A stretch of 64,000 nucleotides of DNA from Monomorium pharaonis (lineage: Eukaryota > Arthropoda > Insecta > Hymenoptera > Formicidae): assembly GCF_013373865.1 (NCBI RefSeq), contig NC_050473.1, forward strand, positions 2,170,001-2,234,000, given 5' to 3'. Positions within the stretch are counted from its first letter, which is position 1. Each line of letters begins with the position of its first letter. The notes beneath the pieces were generated by a model, which saw nothing but the letters and a program-made list of their open reading frames with translations, was not told the origin of the DNA and did no database searches. Of this stretch, positions 35,893-49,100 are shown in pieces. A program made the translations under genes and the position numbers.

Positions 35893-38322
35893 AGGGCGAG
35901 AGACCGAAACGAGGTATCTCGGGGGAAGGATGCGCTGGAAATCTTGCCGCATGTGCGTAAACGCGCGAGCAGGCAACATTTTACGGCCCTATTTCCGATT
36001 TTTACGATATCATCGAGAAAGGCGCTCGCCCCGTTCGCTTTATCGGAGGTGCAGATGAGGAACGGTATTTCGCTACGAAAAACCACGTGCCAATAGCGAG
36101 ACGAAGAAGTGCGACAAGTCAGCGATCCGGAGCGCATTGAGCGCGTGTGCTCACAAACTGCCGCCGCCACCGCCGCGCCCATTTCCCACCCTTCGATGTC
36201 TGTTTTACGAGTCTGCATGCGGGCGACGTTTATTTCTCGCCTCGTTCCAAAGATTCTAACGGTAAATAACGCGAAATTTCAAAATCGGATATATAAGCGG
36301 GGAAGTGTCGTAAAGCGATCGCGACGGCAAGCGTGTGGAAGCAGAGAAGAAACGACGATTGCAACCGGCGGCGCTGCACTGAGAAATGCTTTTTACCTCA
36401 CGAAGTTACGTTTACGGCTACGTTGATAACGGCGTGGCGCTGCTAAAGGGATAACGACAGATCGTACGACAGCTTGCGAGAAGGACTGGTTCGATCAGTG
36501 AAAAAAGCAGATTGCCTCCGCGACGCCACTCGCGTCTTATATCTCGCTGCAGCGAGATAGATAACGTCCGGCAACTTTCTTACCGACCGCTTCGTTGTAT
36601 CTGTTTGAGTAATGAATCATTCATAAGCTTCAAACTCTTGCGTCGGAAACTTTATTTCGCGATATCCGTTTATTGCGCGCGCCGTCGTTTGTTGGTTCTA
36701 TCGCGATAATAACTTTGCATAACTACACCGCGTTAATTCGCGTTAATCCGAATTTCAAATTTCAGAGAAAATCACGGGCTAATTTTTAACTTTTCCTTTC
36801 GGCACTTGAAGCTTTCGGGAAAGTTTTGAATACATTTATCTTCGACGCTGAGAAGAGGACTTATAATTGCATGTTAATAAATTTCCACTGAAATTACATT
36901 AAACAGTCGATACTCGGCGAAATACGTTCCAGAATGTGTAATTCAACTCTGTAACGATACATGGCCGATATGAAGATTATTTTGAAAACATTTCATTTAT
37001 GGATGATACATCCTCGAATGTGAAGGAATACTTTATGGTGATACTGCATACTTTATGTTTCGTACATATCGCGTCTTTTATTACAGGTGCACGTTACGAA
37101 GCGAGCCACGGTAACACGGCTAAATGGCGAGGATTATACTGTCCTCTCAAACGTGTTTTCGTCGAAACTCCCGTTTCTCTAGCACCATGAAAAATCGAGT
37201 CAGACTGCTGACTTCGGAGTCACCCGGTACACCCCATAAAGGCATTATTAATGCAAGCCAATCCCGGTGCGGCGCAGAACGAATTGCCTCTATAAAATGT
37301 AATTTCGGAAGAGTTCCGATACTAAATTTTGGATAACAGCGCTGCCCGGATATTCTCATCCCAATGTGGCGGTTCTTATGACGATACACTACTGCAAGAG
37401 AGAGAAAGAGAACTGAAATTTCTTGTAAAATTCGGTATGTAAACGGTATTCGTTGAATATTGTTTGACTACATTTTTCTTGACTTCTCGTTCTAATGTCT
37501 ATAACGTATGTCACACTTTATTCCATTGAGTTTGTCATTGTACCTTTCACTTCAATCTCTCTCGGCGTTTCCGCTAAATCAGATTCTCGGCATATACAGG
37601 GTGGAATGTTTTTACGCTGTTTTTAAACTTGACTTGACGTTTAATTACATTTTCGCGAGCTTATCAAGTTAAGAAATTTTGATAAATGGCCGGACGGAGA
37701 AATTTGATACATAATACTGAAATATACAGTTTTAATTAGAGTTTCTGCCTGATAGTCTGACTTTATTGAATAGCGAAGCAATTACTGTAACAACTATAAT
37801 CGTAACGATCTTACAATTGCCATTTGCTCCGAGTGAAATGTCACGCGGCATGGACGTTCTCGCGGATATTTATTTGCGCGACGAACTGTTAATAAATAGT
37901 AGAATGTCATTTGTGATGTAGACGCGATAAATTGAGATTTTCAGCTTTGATAGAGCAACCGATAGAATTATCAACGATAATCCACCTTATCGCGACTGCT
38001 GCACGAATGTTTGCCTTCCATATCTCCCTCTACCCTGACTTCTCGAATTTTTCTTCCATTTCGGAGCTGGCTCGTGTGCGCCCCGAGCGCTTTAACGGCG
38101 GAGAAAAAAAGGGGGAAAAAGTAGAAGGAATCCTAGTAAAAATGTCTGAAAACGATTCTTATTCCGGTCGGGACTGGCGCAGCGAGTTATCGAAATGCGG
38201 CCGCACTCGAAATAGTAAGAAAATAAGAAACGATTGCACAGCGTACGCTCACGATCGACCGTAGCTTTCAGAGAGAAACACGGCGCGGCGCGGTGGTAAC
38301 TTTGCTCTACATAGTACACTTC

Positions 38323-38349
38323 GAGAGAGAGGGAGAGAGAGAGAGAAAG
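38323..38349. repeat. GA microsatellite
   Basis: A GA run with one GGG interruption. Confidence 0.9.
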
Positions 38350-39171
38350 ATATCGGCGAAGATATATTTACACCGTTGTAAAATTCTTATAGGCGCGGAT
38401 AGAAGCCGATTGGATCTCACGATTCATCTGACGTCACATCGTGCATATACCCTATCCGTACTTATATAACGTACTCTAGCATCTATTCACATTTAACTTC
38501 CGGCATTCTTAATTTTCTTCGCGAAACGGTCCATGTGCTTCAGTTCGCATGAAAAAAAAAACTCTATGCAATAATCCGTCTCTTTCTGTCCTCCCAGAAC
38601 ATACGTAAAAAGGCAGCAGACATTAGCAAGGCGAACTATAGTTCAATTATAATTAAATAAATACTAATAATAAATTGTCCCGAAAGAAAGAACAACTTTT
38701 CTCTTATCAAACGAAATAAATTGATTTGACGAAATAAAAGTTTGCTCGAAAAGCTTTCTCATTTTTTTCTTATCAAAATAAATAAATCTTACTCGCATAC
38801 AACGAGCCCTCTGTTTCCTCGCACACCGCTCGTAGACAATATTACATCATGGTTTTTTGGAACTAGTCGGCAAGGACACGATCGATGAATTTCGTAACGG
38901 CAAATTTCCGCGGCTAAAGCCCGGCGTTGTGGGTGTGGGGTTGTGCTCGGACGGGGGCATCGGGGGTGAGAGACCCGATGGGTGGTGGGCACGGGCGAAG
39001 GGAGTGGACCGGGGGAGTAGGTGGCTCGTGAGTGAGGACGAAATCAATAGCGCCGTCGGGTTCATAGCGCCGCGCAGGAAGCGCGCCGTAGAAAAGGGAC
39101 AAATGTAAATAAATTTAAATCAGAGCGGTAGCGGCACACAGCGTGGGATAGGGAAACGGAGGTTGGTGCCT

Positions 39172-39210
39172 CCGCCGCCGACGCCGCCGCCGACGCCGCC
39201 GCCGCCGCCA
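39172..39210. repeat. CCG/CCGACG trinucleotide repeat
   Basis: GC-only triplet repeat with regular A substitutions. Confidence 0.85.
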
Positions 39211-39300
39211 CTGCTAAACCCGCCAAGCGGATTACCCGGTAGCGAGAGCCATAGGAAATTCGCTTTAATCAGCAAAGAGTTGAAAATCTCGCCATCCCCT

Positions 39301-39337
39301 CGTCGTTGTCGTCGTCGTCGTCGTCGTCGTCGTCGTC
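39301..39337. repeat. CGT trinucleotide repeat
   Basis: About twelve CGT units with one TGT variant. It would read as poly-D or poly-S in some frames, which explains the low-complexity open frames around it. Confidence 0.9.
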
Positions 39338-41175
39338 CGTCCCTTTCTCACCCTTTCGTTTTCGTATCCCCACGACGCTCTGTAAAATATCACGACGACG
39401 ACGACGGCACCGGCGGCGGCAAGAGACAATCGTGAACCTCGGCGAAAATCGGTGCGCCTCCGCCTCGTTAATGCGCGCGATCCGGATCCGGTTTCTTTTG
39501 ATCAATCTTCCTCCCGAACTCATTCGCGCCCGGGGAACCTGCTATGTCGTTCCGGATTCAAAGTCTCCCGATTATCGGGAGTTTGCGAGTCAGAGACGGG
39601 AAACTGCTCGTTCGCGTCTATTCGAATTGTTAATCAGATATTTTGTGCTTTCATTATAATTCCCTCGGTAATCCTTCGATTTCTTCTCTTATATATAAAT
39701 TGTATATTTAATATGAAAATACTTAATACTCTCACATGTAAACTGTTTCGATAGAAGAATGAGAAATCCAAGAGTACACCCCAAAAGATTTCTGGATCTA
39801 ATTAATATTATTACTTTTTTCAATTTAAATAATAACATAAAATTGATATAAGAACAATCGTAAAATTACTGTTGAGAGGCGAATATTTTATTCTTAGTAC
39901 ATTAACTTTGTTATTAAAAAACTTTTCTCGAAAAGATAGTATCGATATTTAATAATAGATATCTAGTTAACATCTTTTAATGTTCTTCTAATATGTATTA
40001 GCAAAGTTAAATTTTTCTTAAAAATTAGAATTTTAGACAAACATTGTGGCAAAGTACAGTATAATCTAAAATATGATATATCTAAATTCAAGTAAGCAAA
40101 TGTTCTCTCTGTATTCCATCCAGAGTTAATTATACTGAATTCCTGCGTTGCGTTATATCATAACGTTCAAATTTACGCGAAATTCATGTCTCTTATTTCA
40201 ATCAAAGCCGACGCTGTTGATCCTTGAATGAGTAAATATTATATGGATATGTGTTCGAATAACAGGGGGAGAGTAAAAATGTAGTCCGCGTCAAAGAACT
40301 GAGGATCGTACGTGCTAGATGAATTTTGCGTTTTAAACCAGCAAACCAGTTTCACTCGATATTCCAGCCTCTCTATACCCGCTGTAACTTTATCGCGATA
40401 TGTACTATTATTGTATTCTGTTGTCACCTCTTGCAGTTTTGTCGGACTGAATTATTGGTCGTTTTCCGAGGCTGTTTTCGGTTTTTGATCCTTGACCCGC
40501 GAGATAACCAAACAATGGATGTAATCTGATAATTGATCTTTCGCAACGTGATATCGTAAATGCGCGCACCTATACTCTGCGTGAAAAACAAACATTTGGC
40601 GTAGATTTGGAATACTGTAAACCCGGGGTTAGATTGTACCAGGGAGAGGAAGGTAATTTTGCTCCAATATAAACATAAGTAGCGCAAACATTCAAACAAT
40701 GTTGAACACATTAATCAGCAAACAACGTAGGAGAATTCCCTGTGTATATCGAGGCTGCAGCTAACAAATTTCAAATGCTTAGCAGTACAAGAAATGCTGG
40801 AATATTTCAATAATTCATGCAAAAAGGATCGCCACTTATGTACGACATATTTTTTTCTTCTTCACTCGTAACACACTCTTAAATATCATCGGCTATATTT
40901 ATCACGCGAATATCCAAACGATAAATTTCTAATAGATTAAGTTATAGAACATGCTATTCCGCGACAGATAAATTCGCCGGATAAAATCGCGCGCGCACAC
41001 ACTGTGCATAAGCAGCATTCCATTTAAATTTCCGGCCACGAATTAAGAGTTAAACAGATAAAAGCGGATTGCGATGGAGATTTAGAAATGTTTTAATCCG
41101 CCGGAACCGCCTGCGTAGGATACGTGGAATTGAATATTTAAACGACACGGCAGCGGCGGCGCGGCGGCAACGGTG

Positions 41176-41193
41176 GCGCGCGCGCGCGCGCAT
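41176..41193. repeat. CG dinucleotide tract
   Basis: 18 bp of alternating GC ending CAT, a candidate Z-DNA sequence. Confidence 0.75.
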
Positions 41194-41715
41194 CACACAA
41201 AGGTTAATCCGATTTCAAAAATATTTCACGTGAAGATATTTCGTAGCTTACGGAACGCCAGCGAGAGGAAATTCTTATATTAAGCATCGCATAACGCGTT
41301 TCACATTTCCTAAACGCATTCCTATTCGAGCGATTTTTTTTCCGCGCATCTCTCTCGTGAATAAAATCGATTCGCTCGCATTCTTTTTTTTTACGAGAAG
41401 CAGGGTGAAACTCTCATCATCCTCTGAGATTGATCCGATAATAGTTACGCTCAATGTCGTTGTAGGATAAAACAGAGGGGAACCAGACCTCGCGAGGTAT
41501 CTTAGCGATGCAAATTCGCGTCGAGGGTGGCATTGATCGCGAGAGATCGCAGGAGCCGAATGAACTTCGGGATGAGCGCGTGAAAATATCTGAATCGCGC
41601 TCTCTGCTCGTCTCGTTCCAAAATTGACGGCTGAGAGACGTATAAAAATAGTAGCCGGTCGTTATTCACGAGTCGGTAAGAACGGGCACCCTCTCTCGAC
41701 GCATTACGGGCTAAA

Positions 41716-41757
41716 TCTCTCCCTCTCCCTCTCTCTCTCTCTCTCTCTTTCTCTCTG
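41716..41757. repeat. CT microsatellite
   Basis: A pyrimidine-only CT run with CCCTCTCCCT interruptions at the left end. Confidence 0.9.
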
Positions 41758-44161
41758 TCTTTCTTCTTTTTTCTCCTTTCAGCTCTTTCCCTCCATCCAC
41801 AAGTCTTTCTCCTGCTGTTCTCTCGGCCTATACCCGGCTTCCAACCCTCCCGTGCCATTTTCCCAGCAACATAACGACTACTTGCTGACGTGATAATAAA
41901 TTCCGCTCGTTCTTCTCGCGGCCTACCCTCTGACACCCTCTCTCCATATCCCCCTTCACATTTTCCACTCTGCACTCCGACAATCGCTTACCGCCCTCTC
42001 GCTCTCTCGCAGGTGTCCTTCCTCCTCTATTTGCGCTGTAAAATTTTCCAATTACATAAATTTCCCGTCGGTCACCGCAATGTACCGCTGTAACTTGTCT
42101 CGCGTCCGATGGTAATCGCGTTCCCATATCCTCGACTATAAATTACACTCGCATGCGATTCCCGTAATACCCGACGCAGTCCTTGTCCTCGAAATCATGA
42201 ACTCACATAATGGGATACCATTATGTCACGATCAAAAACTGTTTATTCTACTTAAAAAATTTTAACACATTGGTTATCCTCTATGTCACATCGATTAATA
42301 CACATTACTTCAATTTCTTACTTTTACGGTTTACTTGGACACATGGTGAACTATGTGAAATCGAACAAATACAGTAAGATATATTTTACCATGTTTATAA
42401 CTTCGACAATTGGACTAACCAAAGTTCGAATCCACGTGTAACAAACCATTGCGCATGAATTACACGACTCTCCACTTTGCATTTATATACATGGCGTTTA
42501 TAAATAACCTTCGGTGGAGGAACTTCGGTTTGTGTGCAAAAGTCTCGATGTACCGGCGGGCACGAGCGATCGAGTTTTTCAACGGGGCTCCATTCCGCCG
42601 TCGAGGGGCGATTTTTCATCTGGCAAATTGCCGCGCGGAGCGCGGAACCGTAGAATTTACGCGCGTTTCGTATCGGTAGGCGCGCGCACTCCTTTTAAAG
42701 GGCGAAGTACCAATATCGGATTTCCATTTTCCCGCGAGAGCCAGACCGCCTGGCGTGCCCTTCGGTTTTTATTCACGAATACACGGCGGCAATGGTGGAT
42801 ATGGAAAAAAAGGAAAAAAAAACCTAGGAGGCAGGAGGGAAGAAGAACGAGCGAGAGGGTACAGCCTGGTTCGTGGTGCCGGCAACCAACAGTGACGGAG
42901 GTTACGCCGCGGAAAGGGAGTAGGTGGATGGGGAAGATGGGGTTAAGGACGAAAGAGACGAAAGAGAGAGTAGGAGGAGGGAGTGAAAGGCAGGCGGGCG
43001 CGGACTCCGAGGCATTAGAATACCTTATCCTTCGCCTGGGGTGGTCGAATGCAGAAGAGTGAAAGGAGTCGCTGCAGTGGTAGGTAGGGGAGAGTGTAGA
43101 CGGAGGCAGAGCAGCCCCAGGGATTGCACCACTGTAGGCCCTCCACGGTTTCACAACCCTCTTTTCACTCCGGCGCAGCGCCGCGACGTACAGTCGTAAA
43201 AAGAAAAAGAAAACCAGGAAGAAAGAAGAAGATGAATAATCAAATACCCGTTTTGAGCGCACACCGGCGAGGCGAGAGTTTCATTCACCCACGGGGTTAA
43301 TCAGACGTCTGGAGGAAACACATTATAAATAATTGTTTCCGACTTGGCTCGAGCCACGTAAAGGCGCATAAAAGGCGCCGGAAGCATCTCGCGAAGTCTC
43401 CATGCGGAACTAAGACGAGGGAAAAGAATATACACAATTATACGTAAATGTAATATTGAATATATTGCCGGATATTGCACGGATAAATCTAGTTGCATGC
43501 GTATAAAAAAACCATTTCGTTTTACATATCTGCACGCATCTTTTAAATATTTCATAAATATGAATATTTTTTAAACAATATTGCTAAAATTTTTCCTACA
43601 AAATTTTTATTTTTTTGTGAAACTCGCTGACAATATGGTCCGAACAAAATTTGATATTGCGATCTTTTGTTCAGTTAGCTCGATTAATTCGTATAAACTT
43701 GCAAAAAAAGTCTGATTAATAATAATTGTAATCGACACTGTAATTATATAGTTCGCGACATGATTAGCGCCGACGCGTTCATGTTAAACGTGCCGAGATG
43801 AATACCGAAGCGTACATTTATCTCGATACTCAGAATAATCGAGTTAATCAAATCCCTGCAGGAAATGTCTAACTATTAATACAATCATCGCGTAATGAGG
43901 ATAACGTGTAATTAAAATGTAATTAATTGTCATTCGTTCCATGCTTGATAGTGAAAAAGACGCCACTGCCGAGTGTGACCACTAAATGCGAATTGAATAT
44001 TCATCTCGGAGCGCTACGGATAATCGAGTGGGATTTAAAAGATAGGGAGATGATTTATTCGAGACCTCAGGCTTGAGGGTTCGTCCTTCTCCTCGTACAG
44101 TCATAATTTACATGATAAGTTATAAAAAAATTTTTCAATATCGCTGGATACACGTGGCGTG

Positions 44162-44277
44162 CGAGGAGCGTTTCAAACGTGAAAGCGAAATTCGTTGGCT
44201 ATCAAGAAGATATAGAATTAAAAATCGGACGAGTGTCCCATAAAAATTGCAAACAGAAACGTTTGAAACGCTCCTCG
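44162..44277. repeat. 19-bp inverted repeat pair, 78 nt apart
   Basis: CGAGGAGCGTTTCAAACGT at 44162-44180 is exactly complementary to 44259-44277. It could be the arms of a very small MITE or of an RNA hairpin with an unpaired loop. No target duplication is visible at the borders. Confidence 0.8.
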
Positions 44278-46070
44278 TTTTGAACATTTTCCAGTTAAAG
44301 TCAATAATTGCCGACAGGCATATAATACAGTAAACTAAAATTTTAAAGACATGTTACCCTCATCCAGATGTTAAAAAAAAATCGAAATAATATTTACAAG
44401 AATAAAAAAGATAAAGATATATAAACTTCTCATACATTTAAAGCACTAGACTTTCTTATTCTCGTGAGTTAAAGATTGGTAGTTTATAGATATACATTTT
44501 CTAATTGTAGATCCTGAATCTTTCGCGAACGGACGGACAAAAAGCAACAGAGACGAAAGAGCCTTAGTAAAGATTCAACGGCGGGTTTTGTCGGATGTCT
44601 TCGTCGGATGCGAAATGCATGATGCCGCGGAAGAAATAAATAACCACGGCTTCTCTCCCTCGAAACGTAATTTAGATAGCAGAAGACCGGCAGACAACTA
44701 CGTGGCGTTCATTTCGCTCCGGTATTCGCGAGAACTCATTTCTCGAAGGAAACGGTGGGAAAATAAGGGGCCATTATTTCCGAGATGGTTATTCAATGGC
44801 ATTCAATTACTGCGTGGATCTTACATTTTACGTGGATATCATGTTTTGATGTTGACCGTGCAGTTAACTGCTCTAACATTTCGTATTAGTGAACTCTGGA
44901 CGTACGTACGATTTAAGACTACAATTAAAAAGGTGGCTTCTTCGATAAAAGTAACAAAAATTGATAAACACAAATATAATCATAGAAATGTTTTCTCTAA
45001 CTGTAAGTATGTAAAATTAAATTATGTTGTTTTCACGTATCAATTAATAACGCGATTACGTGTTTTCTTTCAATCTATTTTATTCTTATTTGTGAGAAAG
45101 ATAATTTTTTTTCAAGAACAAAGCAGTGAATATTATACGCCAGGAAGCCATGAGAGAATTGAGATATTTGTGAAATTCATACATTTAGATATTACGTATT
45201 AGTACGAATTCGAGTTATTATCTTTCTCCAAATATCATAATCCTGCAATACGTTTGCATTATGGTTATTAATGTCGCTGAAGCTCTTGCAAATCGCCACT
45301 TCCGCAGATACGAAATTGTGACTTCGAATCGCTCGTAGCGTCTCGAAATGCTTTTTTAGTCTGGCCATTACGCGGATAAGCGGGCTGTGAATCGTGCAAT
45401 TGAGAAATATCGCCCCTGAAATTATCTGGCACGAGCCAGTCTGCGATATAGGTTTTGTCGGCGCTCGCAGATAATCGGTCGCCATCGTGCTTTCGCGTCT
45501 CGGCGGCCGTAGCGCTTGGTTTTTCTCCTTTTTCGTTCGTCCTCATTCTTTTCCTTCTTCTTTATTATAACGATAACGGCCCGACGGAGAGATGCGGTTA
45601 ATATGAAGGGCCGGAAGAAGGGGAAGAAAGAGAGCACGCGACAGTAAAGAGCAAGATGGAAAGGGAAAGAGAGGGAGTCATCTACCAACATAGAGGGTTG
45701 GTTTGGAAAATGGAGAGGAGCGGGGTTGAATGAAGAGAAGGGGGAAGGAAGGAAGGAAGGAAGGAGAGAGAAGAGCAGCTCCCGAGGGAGAGACCCGTTG
45801 CTGTGCGAGGGTTTCGAAGGCCGAAGTCTCGAGTACCAAAGTCTACCATACCTTCCCCACGTCCGCCCCCCTATACCCTTAGATATGGCCTGCCGTCCAA
45901 TCTTTACAATCCCCCGACTACCCACGATCCCCTTCGGATTTTCACTAATTAATTCCTCGAATTCGCGCGCGGGTTGTCTTGAATTTGTTGAGGGTGTCTG
46001 AGAGCGAGTCCACCAATCAGTTTGCAAATCGAACCATCGTAAATGAATAAGATATTTGCTAATGACTTAC
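44278..46070. other. Non-coding stretch, no certain gene
   Basis: A 204-codon plus-strand frame at 44588-45202 has no recognisable domain and its second half is AT-driven (rich in K, I, F, Y), so I do not call it. CpG-rich, low-complexity frames fill 45420-46030, including a GGAA run at 45743-45766. Confidence 0.4.
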
Positions 46071-46132
46071 AGTGGTAATTCCTTCCAATCGTTCACTATT
46101 GCAAGCAGCCGGTCGGCCATTTGTAAACTTAC
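46071..46132 (-). other. Candidate RS-exon or micro-exon of a minus-strand gene
   Basis: On the minus strand, 62 nt are bounded by a strong acceptor (46133-46151) and a GTAAGT donor at 46065-46070. The exon itself begins GTAAGT, so after the first splicing step a donor would be regenerated. One frame is open throughout and reads protein-like (VSLQMADRLLAIVNDWKELP followed by L), with an ATG in good Kozak context at 46118-46120; a second frame is also open. The length is not a multiple of three, so inclusion would shift the frame of a host transcript unless it is a first coding exon. I do not recognise the peptide. Supported by splice-site pattern only. Confidence 0.45.
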
Positions 46133-46151
46133 CTAAAACAAAAGAAAGAAA
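46127..46151 (-). promoter_or_regulatory. Candidate recursive splice site (joined acceptor and donor)
   Basis: Minus-strand sequence with a polypyrimidine tract TTTCTTTCTTTTGTTTTAG directly followed by GTAAGTTT. An acceptor fused to a donor with no intervening exon is the ratchet-point pattern known from long introns in flies. It is the strongest such site I found on either strand of the window. Confidence 0.5.
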
Positions 46152-49100
46152 TCGTAGGTTACAAACATGAAGTATGTATAATTTTTTGTAGTCTACATTA
46201 TATTAAAATCGTTTTAATTACTAACATAAGTTTATTCCATTATATATATCAGAGTAATTCTTTTTTGTAAAATGACATAAATTAAAATCTCTCCGATAGA
46301 AAGTTTAGATTTGGGATGCGACTTGTCATCTCGTGTATCGGGTATTGATGCGAACGGAATGCGACAGCGTATTAATACGTCGACTTTTCGGCACGTTACT
46401 CGCGCGAGCAGCATACGTCGTAAATGCCGGCTGTTAATTTGGTAGATCACGATGATACAACCTGTCCCATTATGACCGATAAAACAACGGCATTTGGAGT
46501 GTTTATGGCGTGCGCCAAATTCCGTTACATCGCCGTGGTACATAAACCACCGGCGAATGCCGGAAATTACACGATGGCGTCGAACAAAGTACGCAATTAA
46601 AGTCATGGTCATTCGAGTCGATCGAAAGCCCATTTGCTCTCGGTAGCGGAGCCATCGTCGAAAATCCCATTTTTTCCCCCGCACTTTCGCCATCGTTTTA
46701 CGGCAATTCTCGCGTTGTGTCTCCCCCGCGGTATACTTCGCAGTTTTCACGTGTTCGAAAAAAAAGGCAAAAAATAAAACAACAAAAAGGGGTGCGCCGG
46801 GCTCGTCCAGCCAACGGGGAGAGGGGAAAAGAGCGACCACTGTGTAGAGCTCAAATTACGGAGCGGCGTGGACGGAATAATTGAAAGGCATCCTGTCACG
46901 AGAAGAGCAAAGGGCCGAGCCAAGTGCAAATTGAACCAGGAGGATGCTAGAGCCAGAAACGCCCAGCGCGCCTATCTGTTTCCGGTGACCGCGTGCCCGG
47001 TACGAAGATGAAAGCAAAGTCATTAGATCGTCAAAGTGACATAGCTGACTTCGTATGTTTGCAGAGCAGAGAACGAAATTCGCGGATTTGCCCGATGCCA
47101 CTGTCTGTTAAAAATACGGAAATTTGTTGCCCGACAGGGATTTCGATCCAGAATTCGTTTATTTTGTAATGTCGGAGTAAAAAGATAACAGCTGTTGGAA
47201 ATTTGGCGTGTGTACATACGGAAATATATTTCGGATAAAATGATCCCAATAATTACAATTATCCCGTTTACAATTATCCTCTTTTCAGTTTCAATAAAAT
47301 ATTTGTTGTACAAATTTTGGAATTATAAATTGAAGAAAAGTATCATATAGTTCGACAGTCTCCACGTTGCACGTTGTCAAGAGAGCGCTATTGCGCTATT
47401 ACGTATTCTCGAAATGAAGGAGACACTAGTAGGGTGTCTATGTTGAAATATACGTGCCACTGATTATTACGCGAGTAACGGCGGTGTTTCGTCGCCGTCA
47501 TAACGAAATCCAGGAAATTTTTTTCATTCAACGCCCATGCCCACCGTCCCCGTTAAGCGGATATTATTATCTTCACGTTTCTTCTTCTCGCTTCTCTCTC
47601 TCTCTCCCCCGTCTACGTTATCGCCCGTTTGTCCCGTCGCAACGGAACCCCCGGTATTCTCGCGAGAGTACACGCTTGACGTTGATGCTGTTGCCAACCG
47701 AGATTCTAATTAAAAAATTAGCGTTAATTACGACGGACACGCGCGGCCGGCGCGCGTGCAACGTGACGCATCCCGCGCGACGACTGTCGGTATGCGAGAA
47801 AGGGAGTCCAGGCGAAAAACTCGACAAATGCATTTTAATCAACGCTTCGTCGGCTTTTCCTCGCTCCTGTTTTGCGTGCGAGGACGTGGACGAAGAATAT
47901 CCGAACGATAAGAGGATTTCCATTGCTCTCTTGACGCCAACACTGCGGATTTTCATCTTATCTCCACGTTTCCATCTCATGCAACTGATTATAATGTACT
48001 ATATAGTACCTATCTAATCGCGTTTATGCAGGTTTACCGCAACACATTATAATATAATTCAACTTTCCAAGTGTAGCGAATAACAAATATATGTATATAT
48101 CTTTTTTTAAATAAATGTATTTTTTTAGAAAAATGTATTCATTAAATAAAGCCTTCTCATTAAATTTATTTCTATATATCCGCCTCTCATTAAGGTTTAA
48201 AAAAATAAATTTAATCAAGTGGACCTCCTTTATTCAGCTCAAGTATCACATCACATTTTATTTCGATTTCAGTCAATTCTTTTAAATCAGTTTCTTACGA
48301 TCAGTTCAATCAGCTTTCCCTTAGTTTTTATCTTAAAGAATCTCAGAACTTCGATACTCATGAACAAAGTTACGAAAGCACATCTCTGCAATAAATTTCG
48401 TGTCCCGCTCGCAGTTCGTGCACCACGGCGATATATCATAGGACTAATATTTTCATTGAGTATCTACGTTTATCCTTCCGAGTCATTAATTACCACAACG
48501 AGCTTACGCTAGGTAGGTATCGATCGGCAAAGGAAAGCCCCGATAAGCCCCGGCGTGACCGACTTGGGGCGACGACGTTCCGGCAATCGCTCCGACGCCT
48601 AAGGGCAAATCGCAGGAGGGTAAAGCGTCAAGGCTTGGGCACGAAACAAAAAAGTCCATCTTCTTCACGTGACCCTAATTTAACGTGAGCTACAACGTCG
48701 AACGTGTGAGTTTCTCGCGCCTCTTACGTCGTTCCCATTGTCGCCGCGACCGTGCGATCGATGAAAGAAAAACCGGTTTGCCGGACGCAATAACGAACGG
48801 GCGTTCAGTCAGACGGAGACGATCAGCGGATTAATGAAAGCGGTGGCGAGGCTAGCTGAGCGATTTCAAATCGCTCGCCGGCGAATTTTTTCCGCGAGCC
48901 GCCGACGCCGGTTATTAGACCGAATTAAAAAGTTCGATCCGCGTCGTCATGGCCGAACAATAATTCACCCTTTCAGTCGCCGTCGACGCAAAATGCACTG
49001 CGTGTCGTTCTACTGCCCGTTCGGTCAGGAACGTGGACACGTGCACACATATATGCAATTTGCAGCCGCACTCGGCGTTCATTTCGAAAGCCATCGCATA

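Larger units (their letters stand above)
35510..44161. other. Non-coding stretch, no gene seen
   Basis: Alternates between AT-rich parts (39650-40230, 42200-42420, 43550-43960) and CpG-rich parts (35830-36700, 38080-38320, 38830-39630, 41100-42130, 42490-43300). Long frames in the CpG-rich parts are low complexity and overlap on both strands. No recognised protein or RNA gene. Confidence 0.45.

Noticed and set aside
37087..37190. Open sequence after a TTTTATTACAG acceptor on the plus strand
   Set aside because: Two frames are open, no convincing donor, no recognisable protein.
42420..42440. tRNA B-box-like string AAGTTCGAATCCACG
   Set aside because: No A-box, acceptor stem or anticodon arm can be placed upstream.
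43581..43619. Possible third copy of the foldback MITE family of 35268-35509
   Set aside because: Similarity is limited to T/A-rich runs and a GTG end; not distinguishable from chance.
44588..45202. 204-codon plus-strand open frame
   Set aside because: No domain, and the second half has AT-driven composition. The frame contains a GTAAGT-like site but no supporting exon structure.
46232..46840. 202-codon minus-strand open frame close to the splice signal
   Set aside because: No recognised domain; composition not convincing. Its position upstream of the candidate exon is noted but gives no real support.
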